A stretch of DNA of 64,000 bases from positions 12,244,091-12,308,090 of the forward strand of contig JACBWW010000016.1 in NCBI GenBank assembly GCA_020086605.1. Direction: 5' to 3'. Source of the DNA: Lanius collurio. Taxonomy: Eukaryota > Chordata > Aves > Passeriformes > Laniidae. A program made the position numbers and the translations under genes. Under the pieces are notes generated by a model. It worked only from the letters and a program-made list of their open reading frames with translations. It had not been told where the DNA came from and did no database searches. Positions 33,891 through 64,000 of the stretch are shown piece by piece. How positions within the stretch are numbered: position 1 is the first letter of the stretch; each line of letters opens with the position of its first letter.

Positions 33891-36800
33891 TTTAATTTTC
33901 AGGATTTTGTAGTAACCTGAAACATTAAAAAAAAGTTCAAGAAAAGTCAGAGTTGAGTTCTGTTAGTCAATAAGTAGTCGCTGAATTAAGACCAGTTTAA
34001 TAACGTCACACATAGCACTAGGTATGCCCTAAAGCACAGGTTTGTGTTGCACAAATCCCAAGTGAAAAAGCATTTGCGATGATATTTTAAGTTTCCTTGA
34101 AGCACTTTCAAAAAGACCAAATAAGTTTATGAGACTTTAGGGAGTTCGTTTCCTCCCAGCATTCACTGCAGTACTTTCTTGGCAGGCAACGTCTCTTGCA
34201 GCAAACTCAGTCCTGCTCTGAAATTCCTTTCCAGAGCCCGTGAGCTGAGGATGCTGGGGCCATGGGAGGTGGCTCTCTGGAGTGGATGTCCCCCTATAGC
34301 CAAGGCCCTGGGCTATGTCCTAAACACAGAGGAGATTCTTCTGTGGAAGTGGAACCCCTCTGGACACGTAGTCACGTGCTTGCACTAACGGTATCACGAC
34401 ATGCACGTTACATCACATTATCTGTTCTGCCACCATGGCCCTGTTTCTGGTACAATGGGATGTTTTTACTAAGGCTGCCTGCTCAGTTCCTCTCTGGTTT
34501 TGCCACTGGTAAGCAATCCTGCCAGATACACACTTCCCAATGTATACGGCCAAAGATAAAAGGGAAATAAAGATTAACTGAGAACGCACAGCGCCTTTTT
34601 TAGGGGGGCATTTGAAAACAGGTATTTTATAAACACTGGGCATTTATAAAATGATTACGTATTGATTGCTTAACCTGAATTAACATGCCTGTGAGATAGG
34701 TGAATCATGTTTTACTTATCCAAAGTGTTACCTATCATTAATGGAATCCTGACATTTAGATCCCCAGCCCATGCAAACATCAAGAAGGATGATGGCAAAG
34801 ATGGAAGAAACTGAAGGAACATCCCAAATAAGCATTCATTTTGTGGAACTGTTACTTACATAACGACATATACATTCAAAGTAGCAATGTAGACACAAAA
34901 TAAAGAGCAATACTTCAGGTATTCTTGTGATATTGCTGTGTAGACCAAAGCATTAATACACCACTAAATCGAAATGAGGTCTTGGATCATTTTTTTTCCT
35001 CAATTGATTCAAATTACCTTGGTGGGGGAGGAATTTCAGTTAACCAAGCCTTTCCAGCACTCCCATTTTCTACTTTGTTGGCCTAGTCAGCAGTAATTTT
35101 TCCTGGAACTTACTGAACACACTCAGAATGTAGCACGCTGCTGGCCAGGCGGCTGAGACCTTGCTCCATTTGTGTCAACACAGCTACAGCTGTGTCCTTT
35201 CTGATCTTTCACAGTGCCTTGGAAGCAAAGGCAAAGGAAGAAGTTTCTGATAACAACCTCCCAGCAAAGGAAAACACCTGTTACCGTGGTTGCATACAGA
35301 TGGGAACAGATAACTGACCTCCCTGTCAAACTCCAACAACCTTTCATCCTGAACAGTTTTTGTGCTGCAGCCTTGCCATCAGACATTTGATTGCCACGGT
35401 GTGATCCATCAAAATCTAGACCTGTAAGCTGAGCACCAGTAAAAAATGTGCAAGTTTGTCTCTGGCTCTTCCATTTGTGCTTCACTGACCAGCAGCTCAT
35501 GTCAATGAACATCACAAGTATGTTGCTTTTAAGCTTCAAAGCAAAGAGACACACATACAATTCTTCGAAATACGTTTTTGCAAAGACATTTGTACTTGGG
35601 AGGGAACAGCACAATGAAGTTGTAAGGATTTGAATGGAATTTTTACCTTGAAAACACTGCTGGGAACTGATCCCAATGATTTCACAGAAACCTCAAGCTG
35701 TTTTTATCCCACTGAGGGACTACTTTTTGTAGTAGTCAATTATAAGAATAAAATACATTTTCAATATCTTCAAGTTTCCTTCAGGCATCCCTTTTTGTCA
35801 TATGATACCCCTCCCCAAATCCAAACCACAAAAAAACCAAAAAAAGGTAAAAAAGTGACTAGATCTCAGATTGAATTCATACTTTTATTCATCATCAAAT
35901 TCATCAGTTAGAAAGGGAAGGTATCTTGAGATCCTGTCTTGCCTCTAGGTACCCATCTTTTACTTCAAAAAAATCCAACACTTCACATAATCCCTATGTG
36001 AGATGACAAACATTTACTACCTATAAGGCATTTAAACATCCTTGTGGAGCTCTAATCCTTTTAGTGCCCAGCCTGATGTTAGGCGCTCCTATTTTACCCT
36101 TTCTGTCAGAGACCGTAAATCAGTCGATACCCCAAGCCTTCCATTAAAAACATTTTTAAAATGTATGCAAGACCCACACTTGTAAAACTGTGGTGGTCAA
36201 ATTATTTCTTTTGTAAAATATCATTAAACACATCCAGATCAGCTATATACACTTCAGTTGGAGAACAGAACTGTTTTTTTACCAGTTTCTAATGGAATGA
36301 TTCTTCAATTCTGATCTGAGAAATCCTCCTTATGCAGCAAATCAGAAGAACAGATTTGAACGACACCTTCAAATCTGCAGCTCAGCATGCTGTGTTTGTT
36401 TAGCAGCTGTAGTAAAAGCAGATGACAGTATTTTCACATGTTTTTTAGCTCAGCTTTAGAAAAAGTACAAAGGTCTTTAAAATGTGATGTAGCTAATACC
36501 AGGAAACCAAGAACACACCGCAGCCGCAGGCGTACAGCAGCAGAAGCACAGAGGCCACAGCTCGGCTCAGACAGCGGGAAGAGGAGGAGCTGCATTACAG
36601 AGCAGGCACCAGAAGCCTCTCTGAACACCACTTGCAGAAAAAGCCTCAAGACAGACAATGCCAAGACCATGAACAGTCTTTACTTCTATCAGTTGTTTCA
36701 CAGCACAATGAGACACAGCACAAAGTTTGTACAGCGGGATCTGCAGACAGTTTAAAAACAGGCAATTATCTTCAATTAAAAGCATCGAGTCTGAATGAAA

Positions 36801-37865
36801 ATAATATGAAGACAAACAATACTGAAGCTAATGATCACCTTGCTTGCTTTTGATTGTCTGAGAAGTCCAAGACTTCTCATAGTGCCTTTAATGTTCTCCA
36901 CACCACCTTCTCCAGACACCCTAGTGTAAAGGTTGAGTGTAAAGCTTAATGCGTCCCAACTCATATGTGTAGTAGGTTTCACAAATTTTTCCTCTTGCTC
37001 TCAAACCCTGCTCACGTGTGGGGAGGTGCAACAACTGTCATTATACAACATTCTGATTCACAAAGAAGCAGCACAAGTGTTGTACATAATTTAATTTGCA
37101 CTCCTGTATATAAATGTTTACTATTGCACACTATTGCAGCACTTAAAAACATCTAATTATTTGCAAAAATTAGTAAAATACTTTAAAGGATTTAAAAATA
37201 AGGGTTTTAATGCAACTGACAAGATAATAAAAAAAGCAATTTACTTAATGAGATACAATCCTTTATGTTGGAAATGAAAGTTACATACAACTAGAGTACA
37301 ATTAAAATATACCATATAGTTCAACACTTAATTCCTCAAATGTGTAAAATTAACAAGCTTCTACTGTCATAGATATACAATTTTTCCATATTGTGAAAAG
37401 GATTTTTCAAATTAAATACAGGTAACATAATATTCTGTAGTTATATTTCATGACTGTGTTTAAATGAGAGGGTTGTATAATACTCACATTGTCAAATGTA
37501 CTCACTAATGCCTTGGAAATTGCACACTTCCCCTCCTTTTCCAAAATAGAATCTCATTTCCATACTGAAGTCTATTATGCCATATTGGAAAAGTGTTTTA
37601 CTTTCTAACAGGATTTTAATAAAATTAAAAAATAGCATAATATCATGGCATTATGATGACTTTTCCACTTATGCTCGTGTAGAATTTAATCTGGATATCA
37701 GACAGACATGTCAGAACCAATTTCCTAGACTTCTGTCTTATTGTACACGCAAGATGAATGATTACAGTATTTTACAGAACAGAAAAATCTCTGAACCTTC
37801 CTAGAACTATAAATGTAATGATTAAAAATTAGAATCATAACAGAATCAAATTGTGATCTCCAACA
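33891..37865. other. Intergenic, PRKACB to SAMD13
   Basis: AT-rich DNA with overlapping short ORFs (for example around 35.1-35.6 and 36.4-36.9 kb) that resemble no known family. The region from about 37.1 kb upward is very AT-rich and may already belong to a longer PRKACB 3' UTR. Confidence 0.4.
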
Positions 37866-40014
37866 TTTATTAAAATCTTTTAAAGTTCATAAACGACAAC
37901 AAAGTTACTGTAGAATTTATCGCATACAGCTAGCATACAGCAGCATGTCCTTGGTCTAAATGAAATACAAAAGATTTTAACATTTTCATACAAAGGATTT
38001 CTTTAAATTTATTAATGTGACGATATATCTTTGTTACATAAAATTTGCTACAGCAAAGTATCTTATACTTTTCTTGCATGTATGTAAATATGGGTGGACA
38101 AAGACTGCATTCAGTGTCAGCCTCCTAATGATGTTGTGCAAAAATGCTCAACAACCTAAACATACAGAACATTGGGTGGTATGTTTCATACTCTTTTGTA
38201 AAATGTCTACAAAGGCTTTTCTTTTAGGAGTGTCGTACAGATTAAAAGGAAGGAATGCCAGCTTTTTATTTGCACTGGCATTCAAAGAAATCCAATGGCT
38301 ATGTATCAATATAGCTCATTTTTTAAAAAAAGAATTCATCCTTGTATGCATGTAAATTTATCATAAAACATGAGTCTAGTTTAAACTTTTAGATGTGCTG
38401 TTTTAAGACAGGTCACTGAGACAGCCAGAACCAAGTGTACAAATAAAACTACTATGAATAAGTTTAAAAGCAACCCCGAAAAAAGTGCTGAGCCGCTGAT
38501 TATTAACATTGAAATAAATGTGTAAAAGTGCCCAAAGCTAGCACATGGTAGCAATACCTTTTAAGTCAGTTGGTGAGAGTATACAAAACATAATTAAACC
38601 CAAATACTTGTATCTGTGTGACCATACATTCTGATTGATTGAAAGAAAGTAGGTTAGAAATGAAGACACAACGCAACTAAAATAAACTCAGCTGTTACAG
38701 TTTTTAAACTTGATCTCTTTTCTTCATGAATGAAGTGCTGTAATTAAAAAGAAAATGATTGTAGCAGTACTCCATCCTCAGTTTACTAATATAGTATACC
38801 AGAATAAAAACTTGGCAATAACCTCTTATTCTTAACAGCTAACAAAAAATAACCGTGTTCATCCAGCGATGCATCTAGAACATTATTTTGCATTTGCTAA
38901 ACCATTTGTTTTTCATAGCTAATGGCAGAGCGCATTTTGCTTTTTGTGGCATGGTGGTTTTTATTCTAATGGATGCCTTTTTTATTCAAAAAAGGCTTGA
39001 AGCAAGGAATACTTTGGGAGCCCAAACATTGGCTACTTTTCAAAAATTAGGAAAAAAAAAAAAGAAGAAAAAGTGAATCAAAATGAATTCTCTACAGTAC
39101 TGACCAAAACTTCCTTTAAGAGTTTAGGGTTCTTGATCTTAAACAAGCCATTTCATACCTGCCATCTGAAATGCTGGTAAGTTGACTTGGTTTAATATGG
39201 TCCAAAATCCAGACCAGATGGAATTACTCCCTCTCACGAGACTGTAAGCTTTCCATGGTACAGTCCGGTTATGGCAACTTGCCTACTGCCTAGGTGGGAA
39301 AGACAAAGGAAGGAGGCAGTGACGAAAACTGCAGGGATGTAGAAAACCAAGGCACGGGGTCTAGCTACTGTCCCCTACTTAAGCCATCCAATTGATTCTA
39401 CTGAATTTTGGTCAGCCTCCAGGAAAAAATGTTTTTAAGTTAATTTAGCAGACATTTATATGGCGATAAATACTACCTTCAAAAATGCTAAAAATGTTGG
39501 CTAGAGGTTTAGTCTGAGCTACTAAAAAATTATTATAAATTGTAGCATCAGACACAAGACAGACATGAATTATTGGCTGGCACAGACTAGAAGCAACATT
39601 TATCTTTCACTTCAGTCTAAATCACACTAGCCGCAACACCTTCCATTTCACTCACACAAATAATACATTATTCAAAATAAAATGGAGCATTCTTGGGTAA
39701 AAAACTACTTCATTTCAAAGGGGGAAAATGAACAATACACAGAAACAAAGAACGACAGAAACCAAAGTTAAGTAGGAAAGTGGTCTATTATTCTGTGTTA
39801 CTGCACAAACAGTGCTTGCTTAATTGTGCCTAGTTAGAAGGGTTGGTGCAAACTGCACACATGGAAGATGGCAATAAAGACCTCAGTCAGCTTTGTGGAA
39901 TGAAGTAACTAGGTAACTGTTTTGACATATGATGGTCTCAGCTCCACCTCATCTGTTAACAGAGTGCAAAGATCCCAATGTGAGCCCTGATGTCATCTTG
40001 TCCTCTTACTCCTA
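37866..40014 (-). other. PRKACB: PRKACB 3' UTR, candidate extent
   Basis: About 2.1 kb after the PRKACB stop, AT-rich with many T/A runs, consistent with the long 3' UTR of this gene in other vertebrates. A minus-strand AATAAA at 37866-37871 is one plausible poly(A) signal; other AT-rich hexamers mean the end is uncertain. A plus-strand A-run with AAG interruptions at 39051-39072 would be a T-run in the transcript. Confidence 0.5.
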
Positions 40015-56322
<16,308 letters not shown>

Positions 56323-59300
56323 CTGAAAACACACAAAAAAAGTACATTTTAATTAATATAACTAATCGTGGGTGCAATGGAAATGCTTTGTTAACAAAAT
56401 AAATAAACTTCATTGTGAACTTCTTTCTTCAATTCATAATATGCTATTTTCATCATGGATGAAAGCAAGCATTGATGTCTCTTGAACTTCTACCATATAT
56501 CCACGTGATATCTACTAAGCTTTCTGGAGTAACTACATCATTCTACACAAATTACTTAAACTTTACCAGCTCTAATAGCTCACAATACTCTATAGGCAAG
56601 CAGGCTTTAAGGTGATGTTAGACATTCTTAACTCAGCTGGGAAAAACCAAATACCTGACATTTATAAATAGCCATTCCACAAAGACTGACTTCTTATCCC
56701 TAAATAAATGTAGCATTTTCTTTCAGCTGCTTGAGTGTAATGTCAATCTCATTGCTTTTTCCCCTCATCACCTTTATTTAAAAGCTGTTTGCAAGCTCAA
56801 GGACCAAATGGACAGCATTACTGCAAGCAAAGACAAAGCACAGGGCTACAACAACACTGCACATAAGCATGCCCACAGTCAGAGAATATGCAGTTTTAAT
56901 ATTGATTTTCCATTTAAATTGAAAGAAATTATAATGGCAAAGTTCTGGATGACTGTTTAAAATGTGCACCAACATATTTTGTTCAGATCATCTCTCAGCT
57001 GCTCCCTTTTTTTTTGAATATCAATGCTCAGCCAGATCAAAGCAGATTACTTCATGCACAGTCATTAATGGGAGGTGTTTCAGACATTGCTGTGGTTCTG
57101 AAAGAGTCACAGAATCAAGAAAATATACCAGTTTTGTGTTCTCTGAATCATTTCACATAATACAACATTAATAACAGTGGTTTTTCTGTACTGTGACGTT
57201 CTGGCACAAGCAATTGCTAAAAATACACAGCAATATGTCAAGATTATTCTGGTCAGTATCTAGTATCTAGAAATCTGTGTTTTAGCAACTGTATTTTACA
57301 TCTCAACAGTCAAAAAGTTAGGTTTATAACAGGTTGTAAACAAATCACCTGATGAATCAGAACTTTTTTGTACTTTTCAATGAATACTAATGTTGACAAA
57401 GAAAACTTCAAAAATTCTCTTCTTATACTGGTACATTTCCAGCAGCAGTAAACACAACAGCAGCCCTGGAGAAGGCTGGTTGTAAATTTTTTTTTCCTTT
57501 TTGCCCCCCTTCTTAGGTGTGCTATGGGACTTGATTAGCACAAAACACTCAAAGGAGATTTATGGCTCCCACTACTGCTGGCTCTAATGGAGCAGTAAAT
57601 AAAATGGAAATTTCACAAAAGTTCTCAAAAGTTCAGGCAGATCTCAACATTAGAAAAGCGTTTAAAGCATGATATCCACTCAGTAATTTTATTTTAAGAG
57701 AAACAAGCAATATCACAGAGGAGGAACATATTCAGTACTCTAAACTTATAGTTAACTAGAGCAATAAAAACATAGTTTATATCAAAGAGACTATTTTAAA
57801 ATGGTTATAAAACTAACTGAGAGTTAAAAATATTTTAGTGGCTAATCAGCAAAAAATGCTTACATATTTATCCTGTGTGTAGAAAATATTTCCTTTGTTT
57901 TTAAGTTATAGAGGTTATTCATGTAATGACTTTTAATTATCCTAATTTGAAGAATGGACAGGATTTCCTGTGGCATGAAATAATTTTCAACACAAAAAAA
58001 AGGAAACTAGCAATGTCTAAATTAATGTTTGATGATCCTTCTTCCATTAGGAGAACAGAGATGCCTTGATCAAATGAGGAATATTGATATAGTTTTTCAA
58101 ACATCAATTTTTGTCAAAGTAGCACAAATACTCTCTTAATGACAAGAAAAAAACCATGAAAATCATTAAGACTACCAAGAAGCTGAGCCTTCAAACTGAA
58201 GTGGCTGTAGCTTAGAAGAGAACATTAACACTATATAGCACAACTAAAACATGGAGTAACTGGTGTTGTTTTTTCAAGTTATTACAGTACATATGTCTTA
58301 AATATCCCTAATGCCATCTCCGTTCATATAAATAAATATTTTAAGTTTCCACATATTTCGCACTGAAGTATGACTATTCAGTATTTATAAAAATATACAA
58401 TGACATTTACAGTCATTTTTGTCTCTGTTCTTCTCATGGAATAAAGAATGCTGTTTATGAACGAAATGTGATCCAGCTGGAAATATTCAAAATGTGGATT
58501 CATGAGAAAAAAGTCTCTCATTTCTAGAATACCACTAAGCCACAAGCTCTCCTGCAACAATACTCCTACCTTGCTCTACTTTATTTTGGCTCTCTTTTCT
58601 TAAAAAGCAGAATTGAACATACATTTTCAAAATACAGCTACCCAATGGTAATAATTTACCTGAAAATCCCTGTCTTTTAAACATGTTTTGTGCTGTGTTT
58701 TTTAAAACCATGGTTTCTTCCTAATGAGAGAGTAGATCAAGTTGTGCCTGGTTCTCACTTTCAGAGGTCACCTGGGCTCTTACACCTCAACACAATTCCA
58801 CAGGTGCTTACAAACAGAACTTGGGCAATTAAAGTGCATGCACCTAATTTCTCAAAACACGACTTGGAATTTGAACTTTTGAAAATTACCTCTCAAGCAC
58901 AAAACAGCAGCTCTTGCTACAGGAGAACATATTTAATTTCTACTTTCAAGTGCAGAATCAAAATTTATGCCAACTGCGTAGCAGTGGCCATTGGTGTTAC
59001 TGCGATGATGCAAACAAATAGGTGTATTAGATGACGACTTAGGTTTTCCTTAAGTGCACATTTTTAGCCACTTTTCATTATGACAATGTGGCTCTTGTTT
59101 GCTTTTCTAGTACAACTGTACCTAGCATCTGTGACTTTGGGCACTAATGAAGGAATGAGCATACCAAACGTCTCTATAGGTTCCCCAAGGGTTTGCAGGA
59201 ACATTCACCCACACAGATGAGATGATGAAGAGAGGAAAGAAAGAGAAGAAGAAAAAAAAAGTTTTATGCATTTCCACAACAAACACATAGAAAACACAAA

Positions 59301-62300
59301 TACATTCCACCCTTTCCCCTCCCCACTCAAGAACAGACCCTGTAATAAACCAGCCCTTTCCCACACAGACAGAATGACTCATGCTAAATCACAGAACGTT
59401 TGAGCAAAGAAAGAAAAAAAATCACCAAAGGCAGCTAAAATCAGTATGAAAAAAAGATGATGCATCACAGAAATAAGCACATCTTAGAAAACTTCAGGAG
59501 ATCAAGTTGGCATCTTTAATAATTAATCTATTCCAAGACATACACATCCACGGAACTGTTGCTAACAATAGTGTATCTATCTTCATCACAGCATGCTGGA
59601 TCACAATAAAACCTGTAATCGGGTGATCTTCCCACTACGTAGCACTTTGTTCCAGAAGACAGCATGTGTGAATTGCATGGCATGTGGTAGATAGCACAGC
59701 AGTGCCAAGCAGTCTCCAAAAAAAAAAAATCTCAATCAGATTTCAGTCCGATTACCCAATAACAGCAACTTGAGAAGTCTAAACCACACAGCTGAAGTCA
59801 CTGTACACAAAGTGGAATGTACACAAGATCCAGTATGGACACCATATGAGCATGATTTAATTTTGTAAGACTGTCAAACAAAAAGGAATTAAGGAAAGAG
59901 ATGTGGATATACAGGTTCCCATAAACACTGAAGAGCAAGGATCATTTGTCTATGGCTGAGTGAAGGGAAGATGAGAGTGGGGCAAGGAGTGTATGCACAG
60001 ATCAGCAACATACCCTACTCAGACTGGGTTTACTGGTACAGTAGAAGTTGGAGTGTGGAGGCTGAAACCAAAGCCAGAGGAGCTGTTGCTCAAGAAAGGA
60101 AGGTACTGGAAGGAGACAGCAAAGCACAGGTAACAGCACAAGCACAAGGACCACAGCAGAAACAACTGAATGTGGCAGGAAGGACACCAGCTGGAACTGG
60201 AGAGGATGCAGCAGCTGTCCCAGGATTAGGCAAGCACAAAAACACATCAGAAACCCAGCCCTCTGCATCCAGCATGAGCAGGCATTGGCAGGACAGGCAG
60301 GTTCTGAGCAACACAAACACCCAAAGCAGAAAATCTGGTGAGATCCAGAAAAAGGCGAGAAGAAATGGAATAATGGCCAAGGACCACAAATGAATGGCTT
60401 GAAGCAGTCTTACAACTTCAGCCTGCTTCGGTTCCCCTTCGGTCAGAAGCAGTGCTACAACCACTACGACATGCAATCTCAGCTACTCCCTTGCATATCT
60501 CAGGGGGCCTGTGGAGAGCTGTACTTGGAACCAAGGCAACGTGAGGATAAGCAGGAAAGTCTGCTGGAACAGTGCTCTGAGGGAAGAGGAACCCAAGATC
60601 CAGAGGTTCCTTGGTAATGCCAGCATAGGAGAAATTCAAAAAAATGCAAGCAACAAACCAACAAAACCCAAACAAATGAAAAAACTCTGCTACACACAAA
60701 ACTGATACACTCCCGAATCCACCCCCAAACAAGAGGAAATTTCTCTCTATTAGTATATTCACACAGTTCACAATATGTTTGCTTGTTTTATTGATCAACT
60801 TTTGCATGAAAAATTAGCATGCTTATAAAAAAATTGTTAACTAAGGGTATGAGTACTTTGACCTAAAATACAGTTTAAGAGCAACTGAATCAGAAGAAAG
60901 TTCCTGGAAAAAATCAAGAGGGTAAGGACCTCTCAGTTGCAGGATTGCAATGACAGCAGAGGGAAAGGGGTCACAGATGGAGCAGTCCTGAGAGTTACCA
61001 TGAGTTACTCTGCCTTTCTCCCACCTCCCACATGCACAGTATTTGTTATTCTCAATCACATCTCCCACAAGAGCCAGCAAGCCAGGATTTAATTTTTTGT
61101 AAGGGGGGGAAAAAAAAGTATTTGGCTAGGATTCACATCAAGAAAGCAAGAACTAAACTGATTAAGACTAAACACTGGGCACCACTACAAATCCCCATCT
61201 GCTGTGCTAAATGCCAATCTCTGTCTGGTATTTAAAATGCCCTTTATCAAAATACAATTCAAATTTTGTTCCAAAACTGTAATATAATCATTTGAAGTCT
61301 GGAGTTAAACGGGCTATTTAATTAAATCATTTAATGGAAAAATTAATATGTATGAAGAGATTCTGGTATATGTATGTATATATTGCATTTTTATAAAAAG
61401 TCTATTTACAGTCTTAAACTTCATCAAGATGTTTATAGATACCTCAGAGAATCCTGCGGTCATGGCACCATATTTCCAAAGCAAGTGAGGAGCTTCTGAT
61501 TCCAGTTCTAAGCCCCATTCTTATACCATTAACCTGTCGTCTTATTTTTTTTTAATCTCTCTTTTAATTAGCAAGAGTAATATAACAAGGCTCAAAATAA
61601 GGTTTCTCCGCCCTGTCAAGTGTTTCAAAATGAACACAGCTAAGCTTTAAGTATTATTATACACTCAGAGAAAGCAGTGTGAGCACCAGTTAACATTTTA
61701 ATAGCTGGAAAACACTTCAAAGCACAAACTAAAGTGCTATCATTGAAACAGACTGTCAACAAAACCAAAACACTGTTTTTCACAATATGAAAATGGTGGG
61801 TGAAAAAAGTCCAGGTGATAAAAGCCTGGTCGAGGGCAAGTCCATCTTGTCTGAACACTGCAGTAAGCACAGCCACTGACCCTCTTGTGAAGAGCTGACC
61901 AGCAAGGAGTCTGTCTTGTTTCTGCTAGGGCTACATAAATTAACTGCATCAATTTCTCATTTTTCATGATTTTGACTTAAAGAGCAAGGTTTTGACTTTA
62001 TATTCCTCTTTAAACACTAATTATGATACAAAACAGGGATGCAGAACAGAGTAACTTACCAGCTGAAATGGGTAAGAACTTTCCTTCAGTTAAAAAACCC
62101 AAACCAAACAACCAAACCCCAGCATTCCCCAAAAACAAAGAGTCAAACACATGGTGCAGTTCCAAAAGAGTCCATTTGCTGAAATACAAAACCTGAAAGT
62201 TCTTAGTTGATACATAATCATGAAAGAATTCTTAATTGAATATGTTTGCTATTAAAATGGAAGTGCTAAATTATCTAACAGTAAATATTTCTATGGAATA

Positions 62301-64000
62301 GCAGAAAGGACAAGGTAGAAGTGGAAAGGAGAAAAGTGTGGGGAAAAAAGGGAGATAAACAGGATGAACAGGAAATTAAGGCCAGTTACAGCTGTTGTGC
62401 CTAAAAACAAGAAGGTGGCACTAGAATCTGATCTTCGTAGAAGGACATTCAGGAGTTAATTTAAAACATGAAGCTATTGTGAAATACAAATTGCTCTTAT
62501 CCATTACAACTCAATTTTGGAACACAGGTAAAATCTCATTTTAATCCTGTCCATGATTTTGATGCCTTGAGCTAAACAGTATTCTGTTAATTTTATAAAA
62601 GCAAATTTAAAACAGTTAAGAGCTCTGCAAAGAACCCTGTTCACCTCTTTACTTGGCTGACTATACAGCAACAGCCTGCACACAAGAGATGTGACAGATT
62701 AAGATACACCAGAACAGGAGCCAGGTTTTCAGCTATCAGAGAGAACACTGATCTTTGCTGAATTCTGAGCAGTAGATGCTCAACTGCACACAACTGGCAC
62801 AGTCAGATTGACTTACTTCTATTTTTATTATAGATAATATAAGTAATTTAATTTCCAAATCCAATGCTCAGTCTTTCTCCCCGTTCTTTTCTTAAATACC
62901 AAAGTACTGCTTCAGAGGTGATAAACCCTGCTAATGCCAAAAAGTTTAATATAACTCTGGGGAGACAGAACCAAACCAGATAACAGTCACTTAGGACATG
63001 AATCCCTGAAATTTTGTTTAACCCCTCGCAAAATGTGTAACATAAATCAGTAAAGTCAAATGTGTAATGCAAAGCAGTAAAGTTTTTCAGTCACAAATGC
63101 AATCAAATCTTGTACTAGCACTGTTCAGCAGGGTTGTACATGCATATATGTCCCAGCTCAGTCATTTTCTCCCCAAAAAATACAGATGAGATAAAACTCT
63201 GCTTTCTTGATCTACAAGAGAACTCAGACCCAATGTTCATAAAAATTTATAAACAAACATACTTTAAGAAGTGACTTCTCTCTCAACAGAAGATAAATGC
63301 CAAAAGTCCCATAACAGCCAACCAAAATTGATGATCCAACATAGGATCTATTATTCAAATCCTAAAGTAATAATTATATGCAAGATTTCCTCAATGCTGA
63401 CAAACAGAATATCTTCATCTGACCATCCATGTATAGGATGTGACAAAGTCTGCTGCAGATTCCTGGTGGCCAAGAGCTGTTCCACACCACCTTCAGGTAT
63501 TTTGGTCCCTCAGGCTGGCACCCCTCTGTATTACTCAAGTTTTCCTTTCAAATTAAAGTGCTATTAGCAACCTTTTAATGGTTGATTGGAGTTGGGGGTT
63601 TTGTTTCAATTCTCTAAATGGATCGGTTAGAACTGGCATTCAATTAGTTCTGGAATATGTTAAAACGAGTCTTTGGCTTAATGAAAGAAGTCCCTCTCAT
63701 ATCTCCTTCCTGCCCTTGAAGCATTCATTGAAGGAGATGACACATTCATAAATCTGCTTCCTCTCTTGCAACAATCCATGTGATTTGAGGCTTAAAAGTC
63801 CAAGAAATAGCAGTTTGGTTTGTTAGGCTACAGTTCAGTGTTCAGTATGGGCTGAAACCCCCCCACACCCCAGACTTGCCCTCCCACAGTCACTCATTCC
63901 TGCCTCCCTGTAATGACCTTCCTTGAAAGAGCAAAAGCATTCGTGGGTCTGACTGCCAAGCCAAGCCAGGGAACCAGCCCAGATTAAAAAGTAATGGGCA
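56323..64000 (-). other. PRKACB: PRKACB upstream intron, no exon recognised
   Basis: 7.7 kb upstream of exon 2, AT-rich and without a CpG island. No sequence resembling the known PRKACB first exons is recognised, so the promoters probably lie beyond the right edge. Two ORFs stand out slightly but lack family resemblance: a plus-strand 140-codon one at 59971-60393 (Gln/Ala/Lys-rich) and a Cys-rich minus-strand one at 59528-59719. Confidence 0.6.

Noticed and set aside
39051..39072. A-run as the tail of a plus-strand retrocopy
   Set aside because: No retrocopy body or target duplication seen; it lies in the putative PRKACB 3' UTR and looks like a simple repeat.
59528..59719. Cys-rich minus-strand ORF upstream of PRKACB exon 2
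   Set aside because: Considered as an alternative PRKACB first exon, but it ends in a stop before any donor and its start is only a TTG.
59971..60393. 140-codon plus-strand ORF in the PRKACB intron
   Set aside because: Polar, Gln/Ala/Lys-rich and without motifs; overlapping minus-strand ORFs of similar length suggest compositional openness.

Overview
This is nuclear DNA of a sauropsid, almost certainly a bird. Genes are split into short exons with GT-AG introns, intergenic DNA is AT-rich with compact CpG islands, there are fragments of the avian CR1 LINE, and a class II-type LTR retroelement is present. Gene order matches the conserved amniote block UOX - SAMD13 - PRKACB. The species cannot be named from the sequence.

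Layout. (1) 1-5.3 kb, plus strand: the last six coding exons of the urate oxidase gene (UOX), with its first exons off the left edge. The reading frame is intact to the stop. The product is cysteine-rich, has Phe where the catalytic His should be, and has lost the peroxisomal C-terminus. (2) 5.3-12.8 kb: intergenic, with one unassigned long minus-strand ORF at 10.4-11.2 kb. (3) 12.8-25.1 kb, minus strand: complete SAMD13 coding sequence (three coding exons, 102 aa), its 3' UTR, and a CpG-island promoter at 24.4-25.1 kb with three possible first-exon donors. (4) 25.88-28.19 kb, minus strand: a short LTR retroelement of 2.3 kb. It has two 240-bp LTRs, a 6-bp target duplication, a Gag matrix-like start, a GC-rich middle, and a Y-box/cold-shock protein sequence where pol and env would lie. 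(5) 28.2-37.8 kb: intergenic, with a second CpG island at 29.7-29.9 kb carrying a ZNF143-type motif, and a CR1 scrap at 33.8 kb. (6) 37.9-56.3 kb, minus strand: PRKACB coding exons 2-10 (335 of about 350 residues) plus 3' UTR, with a 1-kb dead CR1 copy in the last intron. (7) 56.3-64 kb: upstream PRKACB intron, with no exon recognised.

How the parts relate. The three host genes act in separate pathways: purine/redox chemistry, a SAM-domain adaptor, and cAMP signalling. Only synteny links them. The most unusual object is the LTR element: it looks like a retroelement that captured a host Y-box mRNA, it sits just upstream of SAMD13 on the same strand, and its LTR contains the inverted CCAAT motif that names Y-box proteins. 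The second is the retained but remodelled avian urate oxidase.

Limits: exon borders come from reading frames, splice dinucleotides and family knowledge, without alignment software, transcripts or database searches.
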